Below are positions 27,316 to 36,851 of a DNA stretch of 54,543 nucleotides, one piece after another; the first letter of the stretch is position 1, and each line of letters opens with the position of its first letter. The position numbers and the translations under genes were made by a program. The notes under the pieces were generated by a model that saw nothing but the letters and a program-made list of their open reading frames with translations, was not told where the DNA came from and ran no database searches. This DNA comes from a bacterium. GTDB taxonomy: Bacteria; JAJRZV01. The stretch lies in assembly GCA_024275095.1 (NCBI GenBank), contig JAJRZV010000017.1:1-54543 (forward strand), given 5' to 3'.

Positions 27316-28740
27316 GTGCGCAGTTGCAGGGCCATCTTATTGATACTTTCGTGGGCATTCGTTGCTGCCTGTGGTAACACCCCAACACGTACAACTGAGC
27401 TTTTACGTACGGAAGGGCGCTGGATTGTGGACAGTGAGGGCCGGGTTGTCATCCTGCGCGGAATCAATGTAAGCGAACGAAGCAAATATCCACCCTTTTT
27501 TCCCGGAACGGGCTACGGTGACAGCTACACTGAAGCAAACACTTCTTCCGTAACAGCCCTTATTCGCTCCTGGGGCATGAATGCGGTGAGATTTCTTATT
27601 ATCTGGGAAGCGATAGAACCCGAGCCGGACGCGTTCAACGACAAGTATCTGATGCATGTGGAGGACTGGGTTAATGCCTTTGCCGATGAGGGAATATACG
27701 TGATCCTGGACATGCACCAGGACATTTATTCCCGCTACTTCGGAGGAGACGGCGCCCCCTTCTGGGCGGTAGACATGTCAATCCCTTACACGTTCACTGC
27801 TCCATGGTTTGTTAATTATCTCTCTCCGGCAGTAGTGGCTAACTGGGACATGTTCTGGAAGAGCGAAGACCTCCAAGCACACTACGCACGCGCCTGGCAA
27901 TATGTGGCAGAACGGTTCAGGGGCCATCCCTGGGTCATCGGGTATGAAATTATGAACGAGCCTTTTTATGGCTCATACAGTCCCATAACCCCTGAATTTG
28001 AACAGGAAGCTCTCCTCCCTTTTTACCAGCGCGTCATTAAAGCGATCAGAGAGGTTGATAAAGATCACATCATTCTCATAGAACCCTGTATCGTCAAAGG
28101 GGGAGGGTTGCGAAGTTTTCTTACAAATCCACGAGACAAAAACATTGTATACGCTCCTCATTACTACGACCCCACTGTCCTCTGGACCAATCCATACGAC
28201 GGTAACGCTTCGCGCACAAAAGCAGCATTCTACACAATCGAAGAAGAAGCCGACCGCATGAATGTTCCATGGGTTCTCGGGGAATGGGGCATCATTCTCA
28301 CAACCTCAGGGGCAGAGCAATACATTCGCCATCACCTGCAACTTCTGGACGAGTTCATGGCAGGATGGTTTTACTGGAACTTCAATCTTGACGACGACTG
28401 GATGTCACCGGTCCTTTCAGACGGGACAAAGCGCTGTACAAACGGCTTCTGCCTTGCAGACCTGCTCACAAGGCCACAACCTACTCACGTGGCAGGTTAC
28501 CCCTTAAGCCTCACGTACAATGAAAACACACGCACTTTCTCTCTCTGTTTCAGAGAAAAAGCAACACTCTCCACCACCGAAACTCTCCTGCGCATACCAC
28601 CTTCAATCTATCCTCGAGGATACACTGTTATCATCTCCGATGGAGAATGGAAGCGTGTAGACGACACCCTTGTTTTCAATCATTCTCCTGCGGGCGCAAA
28701 TGCAAAGCACTGCATCACCGTAGCACCCTCAGACACCTGA
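27316..28740 (+). CDS. GH5 family lipoprotein, endoglycoceramidase-like
   Basis: Lipobox FVAACG; VILRGINVSERSKYPPF, IYVILDMHQDIYSRYFGGDGAPFWAV, GYEIMNEPFYGSY (acid/base NEP), WVLGEWG (nucleophile), C-terminal beta domain. Confidence 0.85.
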   Translation: MRSCRAILLILSWAFVAACGNTPTRTTELLRTEGRWIVDSEGRVVILRGINVSERSKYPPFFPGTGYGDSYTEANTSSVTALIRSWGMNAVRFLIIWEAIEPEPDAFNDKYLMHVEDWVNAFADEGIYVILDMHQDIYSRYFGGDGAPFWAVDMSIPYTFTAPWFVNYLSPAVVANWDMFWKSEDLQAHYARAWQYVAERFRGHPWVIGYEIMNEPFYGSYSPITPEFEQEALLPFYQRVIKAIREVDKDHIILIEPCIVKGGGLRSFLTNPRDKNIVYAPHYYDPTVLWTNPYDGNASRTKAAFYTIEEEADRMNVPWVLGEWGIILTTSGAEQYIRHHLQLLDEFMAGWFYWNFNLDDDWMSPVLSDGTKRCTNGFCLADLLTRPQPTHVAGYPLSLTYNENTRTFSLCFREKATLSTTETLLRIPPSIYPRGYTVIISDGEWKRVDDTLVFNHSPAGANAKHCITVAPSDT

Positions 28741-31233
28741 ATCTCGTCCCAGCACTTCTTCCTGTACAATGCCCACCGCGTCACTTTTTATCCACCCCAT
28801 TCTCCCGTCAGGTAGCTCAACAGCAAACCAGTCTCCTCGAACGCGTTTGACTTTGACCTCCGTGCCTTCGTGAATACGGAAAAGCACAGCGCTTTTCACA
28901 TCCGTGCCTGAAAACACCTTCACTTCCGGCACAACCACTACAGCATCCTTTTCGAAATAAAGCCCTTTCAGCGCCAGAAAAACGCAAACACCCGCGTATA
29001 GATAAACGCACGCAAGCACAGCGCAGAATGCTCTGAAGCGTCTTTTGAGGATGAAAAAAGAAAGTGCCATCCAGAACAGCCCGTGAAAAATCAAAAACAA
29101 AACGACCGCATATTTTACCGGCCAACTGAAAGGTGAAGAGAGTATGTGTACCAGTCGTCTGCTTGAAGGTGTCTGGAACCGGTCCTTGCGCTGCTTGCGG
29201 GCCATTGCGAGGTTCCACTTCAAATCCCCGTAGAAAGGAAGATAAAAAAGCGCAGCACGGTAGTGAAGCACAGCTTCGCCCACGTGGCCGCTACGATATG
29301 CTGCATTGCCTGCATTGTAAAGAATGTATCCGTTTCTCAAACCCTGCTGATAGAGTCGAAGAAAGGCCTGGCGTGCCTCTTCATAACGACCTTCGCTGTA
29401 AACCTTTACTGCGTGCTGAAAAACCTGCTGGGATGAACCCGGAATGTTGACCAGAACGAGAAAGAGAAGGGGAACAAAAGCCGAAGAAACCAGACCCCGA
29501 GCCTTTCTTTCCACATTTTTCAAAATACTCAGGAGTTCCTGAGACACTTTTTGAATGTTCAGTTCCCCTGAATACCCATAAATAGCGCTTTCCAGCTGTG
29601 AGACCAGGCCTTTCAATCTCTGAACCTCCTCCTCGGGGAGAAACCGTGCCATCAGTGCCACAGCCTCTTCAGGTGTAAAACTCCTCTCTCCACCTGTTTT
29701 AGCAGATGCATAATTCAGAAAAGCCTTCAGCAGTGATTCTGCATTACCCGCCCTTTTTACACCCTGTTTCAGCTCAGAAAATGCTCGATGTGCGGATCTT
29801 TCTTTTGCAAACAACCTTTCTCTGTGTCCCAACCATACATAACCCACAGCGAAAATGCCTAAGAGAACAGGGAAAACCAAAACTGTATAAAGGATTGCTG
29901 GATGAGGGAAAAGCCTCTGGCGACGAAGGGCGGCCTCTCCGGTATACACGTCAAAGATGTCCTCTGCGAGATTTTTCACTTCTTCTGCTGGCCGCTTCGT
30001 CATTGCGGCGGTTATTCTGGAAGATGCTTTAAGAGAAGGTTTCACATCAACCCTATACCTCAGCGGTGGAAATGCCCTGTATACCCCTTCTGCAGGGTCA
30101 AAATACACCAGTGTTTGACCTCCAGAGTTCAGTTCATACGTTCCTGGTTTTTCAGGCATGAGGGCTGCACGCAACAGAGCACGACCTTTCAACCCTTCTT
30201 CTGCAACCTGAACCTCAACCTGGGGTTCGTCAGGGAAAAAGCGGAAGCCCGGGAAAGTAAGTCCCTCGGGAAACCGCACATTCCGCAAATTACCCGTACC
30301 GGTGATTTCCAGGGTTAACGTAAGGGTTTCATCAGCGTTTATTTTTGAAGCGGAAAGTTTCCAGCGTCCCTCAAATCTCCCGATGAGCCCTGTAAATAGG
30401 GTTCCTGGAGGTGGGGGCGGCAACGACTTTACCCGAACTTTTATGGGTTCGGCCACGAGCACACGGCGCTGGTAGCGTCGCCCGCTGAAAAAATCCTCTT
30501 CAAAAAAATCCCACAGCGGATTGGTTTGATCCCTTCGTCCACGAGGACGCGGGACTTCAACGGTCACTCGAGCACCCTGGATTTTAAACTCCCCCGTACG
30601 TAGTGGATACATGGGGTAAATGATTTTTATTACATCGTATCGCTGGCCCTGGATGTACTCGAACCCTCTCTTCTGCACCGGACCATCCTTTACCGCGGGA
30701 TCAGGGACAAAATTTTGAATATCTATGCCGCTCAAGCCTGCATTTCTCAAACCCACACGTGTGTAAAGCTTCAGCACGTACGTAAACACCTGATTGATGT
30801 AGCCCTCCCGAGGCGTAACTTCTGCTTCGAGAAAAACAGGACGTTGTCCGCCTGCGCGCTGCCGTGCTGTCGTCTTTTTCACCTCGATATTTAAAGGCGG
30901 GGTCATCTTTACACCCGATGGAGTCTGAACCTTGATGGGAGGAATGGTCACTCGACCGGTACGCAGGGGAACAAGCACATAGCGATATGAGACAGTGGAC
31001 GTCATCTGGCCATTGATGATACTGACCTGCGTGGATGAAGAGGTGGAAACAATTTGAAAATCCTGAAGTTCGGGAAGTTGGGGTTCACCTTCCTCCCCGG
31101 AAACCTCTATGGTGAGGGTAAAACTTTCCCCAAGACCCACAACCGTACGCGAAAGATATGCACGCACATCTGCTTGGGCCCGGGCTGTTGCAAAGAAAAA
31201 AAGTAATACAATACTACCAGTTTTTGCCCACAC
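28729..31233 (-). CDS. BatD-BatE-like fusion: BatD oxygen-tolerance-like domain, TPR, SH3-like C-terminus
   Basis: Signal peptide; LSRTVVGLGESFTLTIEVSGEEGEPQLPELQDFQIVSTSSST BatD start; TPR-like AVKVYSEGRYEEARQAFLRLYQQGLRNGYILYNAGNAAYRSGHVGEAVLHYRAAL; C-terminal SH3-like VKVFSGTDVKSAVLFRIHEGTEVKVKRVRGDWFAVELPDGRMGWIKSDAV. Confidence 0.85.
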   Translation of the reverse strand: MWAKTGSIVLLFFFATARAQADVRAYLSRTVVGLGESFTLTIEVSGEEGEPQLPELQDFQIVSTSSSTQVSIINGQMTSTVSYRYVLVPLRTGRVTIPPIKVQTPSGVKMTPPLNIEVKKTTARQRAGGQRPVFLEAEVTPREGYINQVFTYVLKLYTRVGLRNAGLSGIDIQNFVPDPAVKDGPVQKRGFEYIQGQRYDVIKIIYPMYPLRTGEFKIQGARVTVEVPRPRGRRDQTNPLWDFFEEDFFSGRRYQRRVLVAEPIKVRVKSLPPPPPGTLFTGLIGRFEGRWKLSASKINADETLTLTLEITGTGNLRNVRFPEGLTFPGFRFFPDEPQVEVQVAEEGLKGRALLRAALMPEKPGTYELNSGGQTLVYFDPAEGVYRAFPPLRYRVDVKPSLKASSRITAAMTKRPAEEVKNLAEDIFDVYTGEAALRRQRLFPHPAILYTVLVFPVLLGIFAVGYVWLGHRERLFAKERSAHRAFSELKQGVKRAGNAESLLKAFLNYASAKTGGERSFTPEEAVALMARFLPEEEVQRLKGLVSQLESAIYGYSGELNIQKVSQELLSILKNVERKARGLVSSAFVPLLFLVLVNIPGSSQQVFQHAVKVYSEGRYEEARQAFLRLYQQGLRNGYILYNAGNAAYRSGHVGEAVLHYRAALFYLPFYGDLKWNLAMARKQRKDRFQTPSSRRLVHILSSPFSWPVKYAVVLFLIFHGLFWMALSFFILKRRFRAFCAVLACVYLYAGVCVFLALKGLYFEKDAVVVVPEVKVFSGTDVKSAVLFRIHEGTEVKVKRVRGDWFAVELPDGRMGWIKSDAVGIVQEEVLGRDSGV

Positions 31234-31915
31234 CGGGTGTCCCCCCCCTGATTCTTCTCTTTTTCTTCGGAAGCTGAGGGCGGTGTTCCTTCATGCCCTG
31301 AAGTAACATTTCCGCGGCCTCTCGCGAGATCTTTCTTTTTTTCTGCCGGGGTCTGCCCACCCCTGCCTTTTCTTCTCTCTTTTTCTCCTCTTGCTTTTCG
31401 CTGGTCTGTTGCTGTTGTTTTTTATTTTTCTCTTCTGTACCGCGTTTTTCCGCCATTCGTTGAGCAGTCTGTTGTGCTTTCCTCTTCATTTTTTTAAGCA
31501 ATCGCTCCGTAAAAGCAAGATTTCTTTTCGCATCTTTATCCTGCGGATCAATTTTCAGGGCCTGGCGATATGCAGCAATCGCATCCACAAGACGTCCCTG
31601 GCGGAAAAATGTGTTTCCCAAATTGAACCATGCCTTCTCTTTAAGCCTCTCATCTTTTGCCCTGGCGATGGCCGTGAGAAAGCTCTTCTCCGCTTTTTTG
31701 TAATCTTTCATCTTATACGCGGCATTGCCGAGATTGTAGTGAAGCTCTGCAGCTTCAGGCCTTTTTACCAGCGCTTCTGTAAAAGCAGACGAGGCCTTTT
31801 CATACTCCTTTTGCCTGTAAAACTTTACACCCTCACGAAAAGAAGATGCCGAGGTGTGTACCGCGTGACCCACCATAAAGCACAGTAAAGCGATGGCCGT
31901 GACCGGAACTCTCAC
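31214..31915 (-). CDS. TPR protein, BatC-like
   Basis: Two or more TPRs (FREGVKFYRQKEYEKASSAFTEAL..., AWFNLGNTFFRQGRLVDAIAAYRQALKIDPQDKDAKRNLAF); GTG 31915 overlaps BatB stop (GTGA). Confidence 0.8.
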   Translation of the reverse strand: MRVPVTAIALLCFMVGHAVHTSASSFREGVKFYRQKEYEKASSAFTEALVKRPEAAELHYNLGNAAYKMKDYKKAEKSFLTAIARAKDERLKEKAWFNLGNTFFRQGRLVDAIAAYRQALKIDPQDKDAKRNLAFTERLLKKMKRKAQQTAQRMAEKRGTEEKNKKQQQQTSEKQEEKKREEKAGVGRPRQKKRKISREAAEMLLQGMKEHRPQLPKKKRRIRGGTPGVGKNW

Positions 31916-32895
31916 ATCCACTTCTCCTCCGCAAAAACGAAAAGGGCCAGGCATAAAAGAGCCAGGGCAAGCGGATACTGGAATCTTTCCTCCCAGATTT
32001 TCCGCCTTTTCTCCTCTATGCGAGTGCGTTCCAGATTTTTCAAATGTTCCTTATACAAATATGCAAGCTGCATGTCGCCTCCTGATGCCTGAACAAATGC
32101 ACCACCTGTAAGAAGAGCTGCTTCCCTTAACGCCTCTTCGTTCACATGGGTGACAACGATGTTCCCCTGTGAATCCTTGAGAAAACCGCCCTCAGGCAGG
32201 GGTATGGGAGCCCCTTCAGAGGTCCCGACCGCCACTGTGTAGAGGACAACCTTTGAATCCTCCGCCCGCTTGACCGCTTCCTTAAATCGGCCGCTGTGGT
32301 CTTCTCCGTCAGTGATAAGAATTATAGCGCCCTGGCCTTCACCAGACCGCTCAATCATATCAAGAGCGGTATTGAGTGCGGCGTAAAGATTCGTGCCCTG
32401 AAGGGTGATCATCTCTGGATCTGCATCCTTAAGAAATTCCTGAAAAGCATCATAATCCACGGTTAATGGACACAACGGTACCGCCGCTCCTGCAAAGGCA
32501 ACCAGCCCGACTCGATCACCCTGCAATGTCTGCAAGAGATGTCGTATCTCCATTTTCGCCCGCTGAAGGCGAGATGGTTTTACATCTGTGGCGCGCATGC
32601 TGTTTGATACATCAAGTGCAATAACAATATCTGCTCCTTTATACCTTACCCTCTCATAATGATAACCCCAGCGCGGTCCCATGAGAGCAATGACACAAAA
32701 GATCATAAAAAAGATAAACAAAAGGGCAATCCACGCATTGGGGCGCGGTCGGCCTGTAACAATCGATACGATCAGCTCGGAGTCCGCCAGGTGACGAGAC
32801 ATCAGGCGGCGGCGATAGAGACAAAAAAGCCAGAATGCGACAATCACAGGCACAAGCCAGACGAGATGCAGATAGCCAAAATCGCTGAATGTCAC
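31912..32895 (-). CDS. VWA-domain membrane protein, BatB-like
   Basis: MIDAS IVIALDVSNSMRATDVKPSRLQRAKMEI; TLQGTNLYAAL; ITDGEDHSG; GTG 32895 (GTGA overlap). Confidence 0.88.
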   Translation of the reverse strand: MTFSDFGYLHLVWLVPVIVAFWLFCLYRRRLMSRHLADSELIVSIVTGRPRPNAWIALLFIFFMIFCVIALMGPRWGYHYERVRYKGADIVIALDVSNSMRATDVKPSRLQRAKMEIRHLLQTLQGDRVGLVAFAGAAVPLCPLTVDYDAFQEFLKDADPEMITLQGTNLYAALNTALDMIERSGEGQGAIILITDGEDHSGRFKEAVKRAEDSKVVLYTVAVGTSEGAPIPLPEGGFLKDSQGNIVVTHVNEEALREAALLTGGAFVQASGGDMQLAYLYKEHLKNLERTRIEEKRRKIWEERFQYPLALALLCLALFVFAEEKWM

Positions 32896-33890
32896 GGCAT
32901 TCTCCTTAAAGCAGAATGGGAAAGCAGGAATGCTCCTACTGCCATCAGAAATGCCGGTAGAAGAAAGAACCGGTATTCCTCGCGATATTCCGCCCACGAA
33001 CGCATCTTGCGCTCCGTTTTCTCCAGCCGATCGATGGTATCGTACACCTCCTCTAACTCTCGGGGAGAGGAAGCGCGAAAGTACCGTCCTCCCGTTGCAT
33101 TCGCCACAGCTCGCAGGGTCTTTTCGTCCAGTTGTACGCGCTGGTATACAATTCGAGGACCGAAAAGCGTCTCCACCCGAAAGGGTGAGCGCCCTTCCAC
33201 CCCAATCCCGACAGTATAAATACGAATGTGGTAACTCCGCGCAATATCCGCAGCTTCCTCAGGGGAAAGCTGACCTGCATTGTTTCTGCCGTCCGTAAGA
33301 GCAACGATAATTTTTGATTTGGACTTCAGCTTTCTGAGGCGCTTAACGGCAAGGGCGAGGGCATCTCCGAGAGCCGTGCTATCACCGGCAATCCCCACCT
33401 CTAAGGTTTCAAGAAAACCCTTAAGAAGAGCATAATCCACTGTCAACGGGCATTGAGTAAAAGCATACTCTCCGAACACCACAAGGCCGATGCGGTCACC
33501 CTCGCGTTTGTCAATGAAATCCGCAATCACGTCCTTGGCCACCTGGAAACGCGTTTTGCGGCGTTGGCCTTCGGAAAAATCCAGAGCTTTCATGCTGCCG
33601 GAGGCATCAAGCACCAGCATCATGTCCACACCGGTGGTGATGACCTCATGATGAACAGTACCTGCCTGTGGGCGCGCAAGAGCAAACACGCCCAGAGACA
33701 GCGAAGCAAAATAAAGTGCCCTCACAATGTGCCGAAAGCGAACACGCCACCCCTGGACTTGTACCGATTTAAGAACACCCGCAGGATACAGCAGGCGCCT
33801 TCGCTTCTCGTACCTCAGGTGCAGGAAAAGCAACAGGGGAATCGCCAGCAAAAGCACCAGGAAAGCGGGATCTTCAAACTTCCAGTGCAT
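32892..33890 (-). CDS. VWA-domain membrane protein, BatA-like
   Basis: DMMLVLDASGSMKALDF..., GDSTALGDALALAV, ALTDGRNNAG; TM segments at both ends. Confidence 0.9.
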   Translation of the reverse strand: MHWKFEDPAFLVLLLAIPLLLFLHLRYEKRRRLLYPAGVLKSVQVQGWRVRFRHIVRALYFASLSLGVFALARPQAGTVHHEVITTGVDMMLVLDASGSMKALDFSEGQRRKTRFQVAKDVIADFIDKREGDRIGLVVFGEYAFTQCPLTVDYALLKGFLETLEVGIAGDSTALGDALALAVKRLRKLKSKSKIIVALTDGRNNAGQLSPEEAADIARSYHIRIYTVGIGVEGRSPFRVETLFGPRIVYQRVQLDEKTLRAVANATGGRYFRASSPRELEEVYDTIDRLEKTERKMRSWAEYREEYRFFLLPAFLMAVGAFLLSHSALRRMP

Positions 33891-34803
33891 CTTCCTTCCT
33901 TTTCTTCACATCCTCAATGTACTTTTGAACCACCTGGAAATGCTTTATCGCTTTCTCTTTCTCAAGCACTGCTCCTGCGTATCGGGGAAGATCCGAAGCC
34001 TCAAAGAAGTCCCTAAGTTCACCAGAATATCCGGGCAACCGGTGCAGCTCGGAAAGGATTTCTTCTGTGGTCATCTCCAGGGCCGGAAAATGGTATGTTT
34101 CTTCCAGGAAACGGCGAAAAATTTCGCTGAGCTGAAAATAAAAGCCTCGAAAGTCTCCCTTCTCAAGCAACTCCCTTTCTCTTAACGACTCAAGCGCCCG
34201 AAAAGCCACTGTCCACGGAGGCTCAGGAGGCCGTACCGAGCGCCTGTTCTTCAGGTATACAGCGGCCAATACTGTCCCACCAATAATGACAATTATTGCC
34301 ACCGGGAGAACAACCCATAGAGGATTTAATGGAGGAGAAATCACATCTTTTATATCCACAATATCACGCATGCCCCTGGTAAGGTCTTCGGGCCAGCCTG
34401 CCTGAATATAAAACTCAGGAGTCGCAGCAGTTCCTGTTATTCCTCCGGGCAGTGAATAAAAAAATGCAAAAGAAGGGATGTGGTACGCTCCCTCCAGATC
34501 CGCAACGAGCTGAAACTCTTTTTTCACCACAAGAAATCTATTATTAAGCCGATGCTTCTCTTCCTTTATGTCCACAATACGCAGTGCCGTAATACCTCGA
34601 TCAAACTCAGGCCACTTCAATTGTGCATCGGCCTGAAATTCCACCTCCACGGTGTAAGAGAAAGGCTCCAGAGGAGAAACCACGGAACTGGACACGGAAG
34701 CATCCACAAGAACGGGAGCGGAAACAGCCTCGCGGGCGTGAAGAGGGAGCTGTCCTGTCCGGGTACACCCGGCAAGGATAAAAATGAGGAAAATACGCTT
34801 CAC
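33874..34803 (-). CDS. Bat-operon single-TM (lipo)protein with extracytoplasmic beta domain and cytoplasmic helical tail
   Basis: Lipobox-like ILAGC; central TM (LWVVLPVAIIVIIGGTVLAAVYL); tail with FYFQLSEIFRRFLEETYHFPALEMTTEEIL. Confidence 0.75.
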   Translation of the reverse strand: MKRIFLIFILAGCTRTGQLPLHAREAVSAPVLVDASVSSSVVSPLEPFSYTVEVEFQADAQLKWPEFDRGITALRIVDIKEEKHRLNNRFLVVKKEFQLVADLEGAYHIPSFAFFYSLPGGITGTAATPEFYIQAGWPEDLTRGMRDIVDIKDVISPPLNPLWVVLPVAIIVIIGGTVLAAVYLKNRRSVRPPEPPWTVAFRALESLRERELLEKGDFRGFYFQLSEIFRRFLEETYHFPALEMTTEEILSELHRLPGYSGELRDFFEASDLPRYAGAVLEKEKAIKHFQVVQKYIEDVKKRKEDALEV

Positions 34804-35969
34804 CGGCCCATCCCAAAATACTTCACACGACCTTCGCGCACCTCTTTCTCCAGCAAATCGGAGAGGAACTCGTTTACACGGCGTGCAGTATAGGCAGCGA
34901 GCACCTGAACCCGGACTTCATCAAAATCCGGTATCTCCTTACCCGACTTGGCCACCACCTTAAACAGATACGTCTGAGAACCACAAACAAAAGGGCCAAC
35001 AACGTCATTTTCATTCGCCCGATAAAGTGCAGGTATCACATTCGGCCCGCATGATATCTGCGGTGGAATCTTACCGTTGACAACTGCGGTTTCACCGGCC
35101 ATGCCCTTTCCTGCCGAGCGATAAATCCCTTCAAAATCACCCTTGGCAGCATACTTCAACACGGACACATCGGATGGTGTCTCAGCACGCAGGTATTTCA
35201 CCTTTACCTTTCGATAACGTACAAACTCATCCTTATGAGCAAGGTAGTAATTTTGCAGGTCCTCTTCACCGGGCTTCATTTCCCGGAGTTTCTTCTCCAG
35301 AAATGCCTGGACAAGAATCTGCTGTGAGGCTTCTCGCATCCGTCTTGATACCTGAGGGTCTTTATCCAGTCCGGCCCTTTTGGCCAGCATAACAACCACC
35401 TGGCGGGCTACAAATTGACGTGCGAATTCATCAATTCTTTTTTCGATTTCTTTCCTTTCCTCCGGAGGCACATCATTCAGAGCTTCCCGCACTTCACTGG
35501 CATAAATCTTTCTGCTTCCTACTTCAGCCACAACCCTGTCCTTCTCAACCCCCTTGTTTCGAGGAGACGTGGTTCTGTCTAAGAAATATTGAGCTTGAGC
35601 AGATTTGCCTTCCGCCTCCAGGCAGGCCATAAGAATTTCATTGGCCTTCTTCTCAAGAGACCTTTCCCCTCCCGCCCTGAGCACCTCCAACACTTTCACC
35701 GAATCCCGACCCTGTCCATCACGGAAATAGAGTTCCCCTGCCTTGAGAAGCAGTTCAGCATTCCTTTCTCCATTCCAGTATGCTCTCACGTAAAGTTCCG
35801 CTGCCTCGTAATAAAATCCCTTGTCTTCCAGAGAAGCCGCTGCTCTTGTAAGCACTGAGGATGTGGACGAAGAGGCGTGCTCCCGGGAGAGAAGGAAGAG
35901 CAGCATCACTCCTTCAAGCAACACCGAAACAAGGAGAAAAATCAACACGCTGTAGCGCCATGCCTTCAT
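34800..35969 (-). CDS. membrane-anchored SurA/PpiC-like peptidyl-prolyl isomerase-type protein
   Basis: N-terminal TM anchor; KIYASEVREALNDVPPEERKEIEKRIDEFARQFVARQVVVMLAKRAGLDKDPQV...LQNYYLAHKDEFVRYRKVKVKYLRA. Confidence 0.75.
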   Translation of the reverse strand: MKAWRYSVLIFLLVSVLLEGVMLLFLLSREHASSSTSSVLTRAAASLEDKGFYYEAAELYVRAYWNGERNAELLLKAGELYFRDGQGRDSVKVLEVLRAGGERSLEKKANEILMACLEAEGKSAQAQYFLDRTTSPRNKGVEKDRVVAEVGSRKIYASEVREALNDVPPEERKEIEKRIDEFARQFVARQVVVMLAKRAGLDKDPQVSRRMREASQQILVQAFLEKKLREMKPGEEDLQNYYLAHKDEFVRYRKVKVKYLRAETPSDVSVLKYAAKGDFEGIYRSAGKGMAGETAVVNGKIPPQISCGPNVIPALYRANENDVVGPFVCGSQTYLFKVVAKSGKEIPDFDEVRVQVLAAYTARRVNEFLSDLLEKEVREGRVKYFGMGR

Positions 35970-36850
35970 GCGACCCTCACTCTTCTCTCACGAATACGAA
36001 AGAGATTTACAAGGGGTTTTACATAATCCTCACCGTTCCAGACAATCGTATAATCAAGACCGTTAGACCGAAACACGTCATTGAGGTACGCCATCCGTTT
36101 ATCAAAACCCTCCCTCACCCTTCGGCGCACTATTGGATCGCTGGCATCAACCCACAATTTCTCTCCAGACTCCGGATCCTCTATCCCCAGTAATCCCACA
36201 GGAGGCAACTCCCTTTCTATGGGATCTTTTATCACCACCGGAATAATGTCGTGTTTTCGAGATGCCACGGCCAGGGCACTCTCAAAATCTTCATCCTCAA
36301 AATCAGAAATTAAAAAAACCACAGCACCCCTGCGCAGCGCACCCGTAATGTGGTTCAGGGAAGTCGCGATGCTCGTGCCGCGTCCAAGTGGCCTGGCTGT
36401 GAGTACCTGCCGTATAACCCTCCACACGTGTGAAGACCCTTTGCGCGGTGGTACGAACTCCTCCACGTGGTCGGTAAAAAGGACCAGTGCGACCTTGTCG
36501 TTATTGAACACGGCAGAAAAAGCAAGAACAGCAGCAATTTCCGCCATTGTTTCCCGTTTGAGGGAATGCCTGGAACCGGTTGAAACCGACGCACTCAGGT
36601 CCACGCACAAACACACTGTCAACTCTCTTTCTTCTCTATGCACCTTCACATAAGGCCGATTCATGCGCGCCGTAACATTCCAGTCAATGTTGCGCACATC
36701 ATCCCCCGGCGTGTACTCACGCACTTCCTCAAAGGCAAGTCCTCGTCCTTTAAAGGCGCTGTGGTATTGACCGGCCATCACTTCGTTCACAATGCGCGTG
36801 CTCATAATGTGCACGCGCCGAATGCGTGAAATAACCTCGGGCGAAAGCAC
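35966..36850 (-). CDS. DUF58 domain protein
   Basis: GQYHSAFKGRGLAFEEVREYTPGDDVRNIDWNVTARMNRPYVKVHREERELTV; GTG 36850 preferred over ORF start 36976. Confidence 0.92.
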   Translation of the reverse strand: MLSPEVISRIRRVHIMSTRIVNEVMAGQYHSAFKGRGLAFEEVREYTPGDDVRNIDWNVTARMNRPYVKVHREERELTVCLCVDLSASVSTGSRHSLKRETMAEIAAVLAFSAVFNNDKVALVLFTDHVEEFVPPRKGSSHVWRVIRQVLTARPLGRGTSIATSLNHITGALRRGAVVFLISDFEDEDFESALAVASRKHDIIPVVIKDPIERELPPVGLLGIEDPESGEKLWVDASDPIVRRRVREGFDKRMAYLNDVFRSNGLDYTIVWNGEDYVKPLVNLFRIRERRVRVA

Positions 36851-36851
36851 C

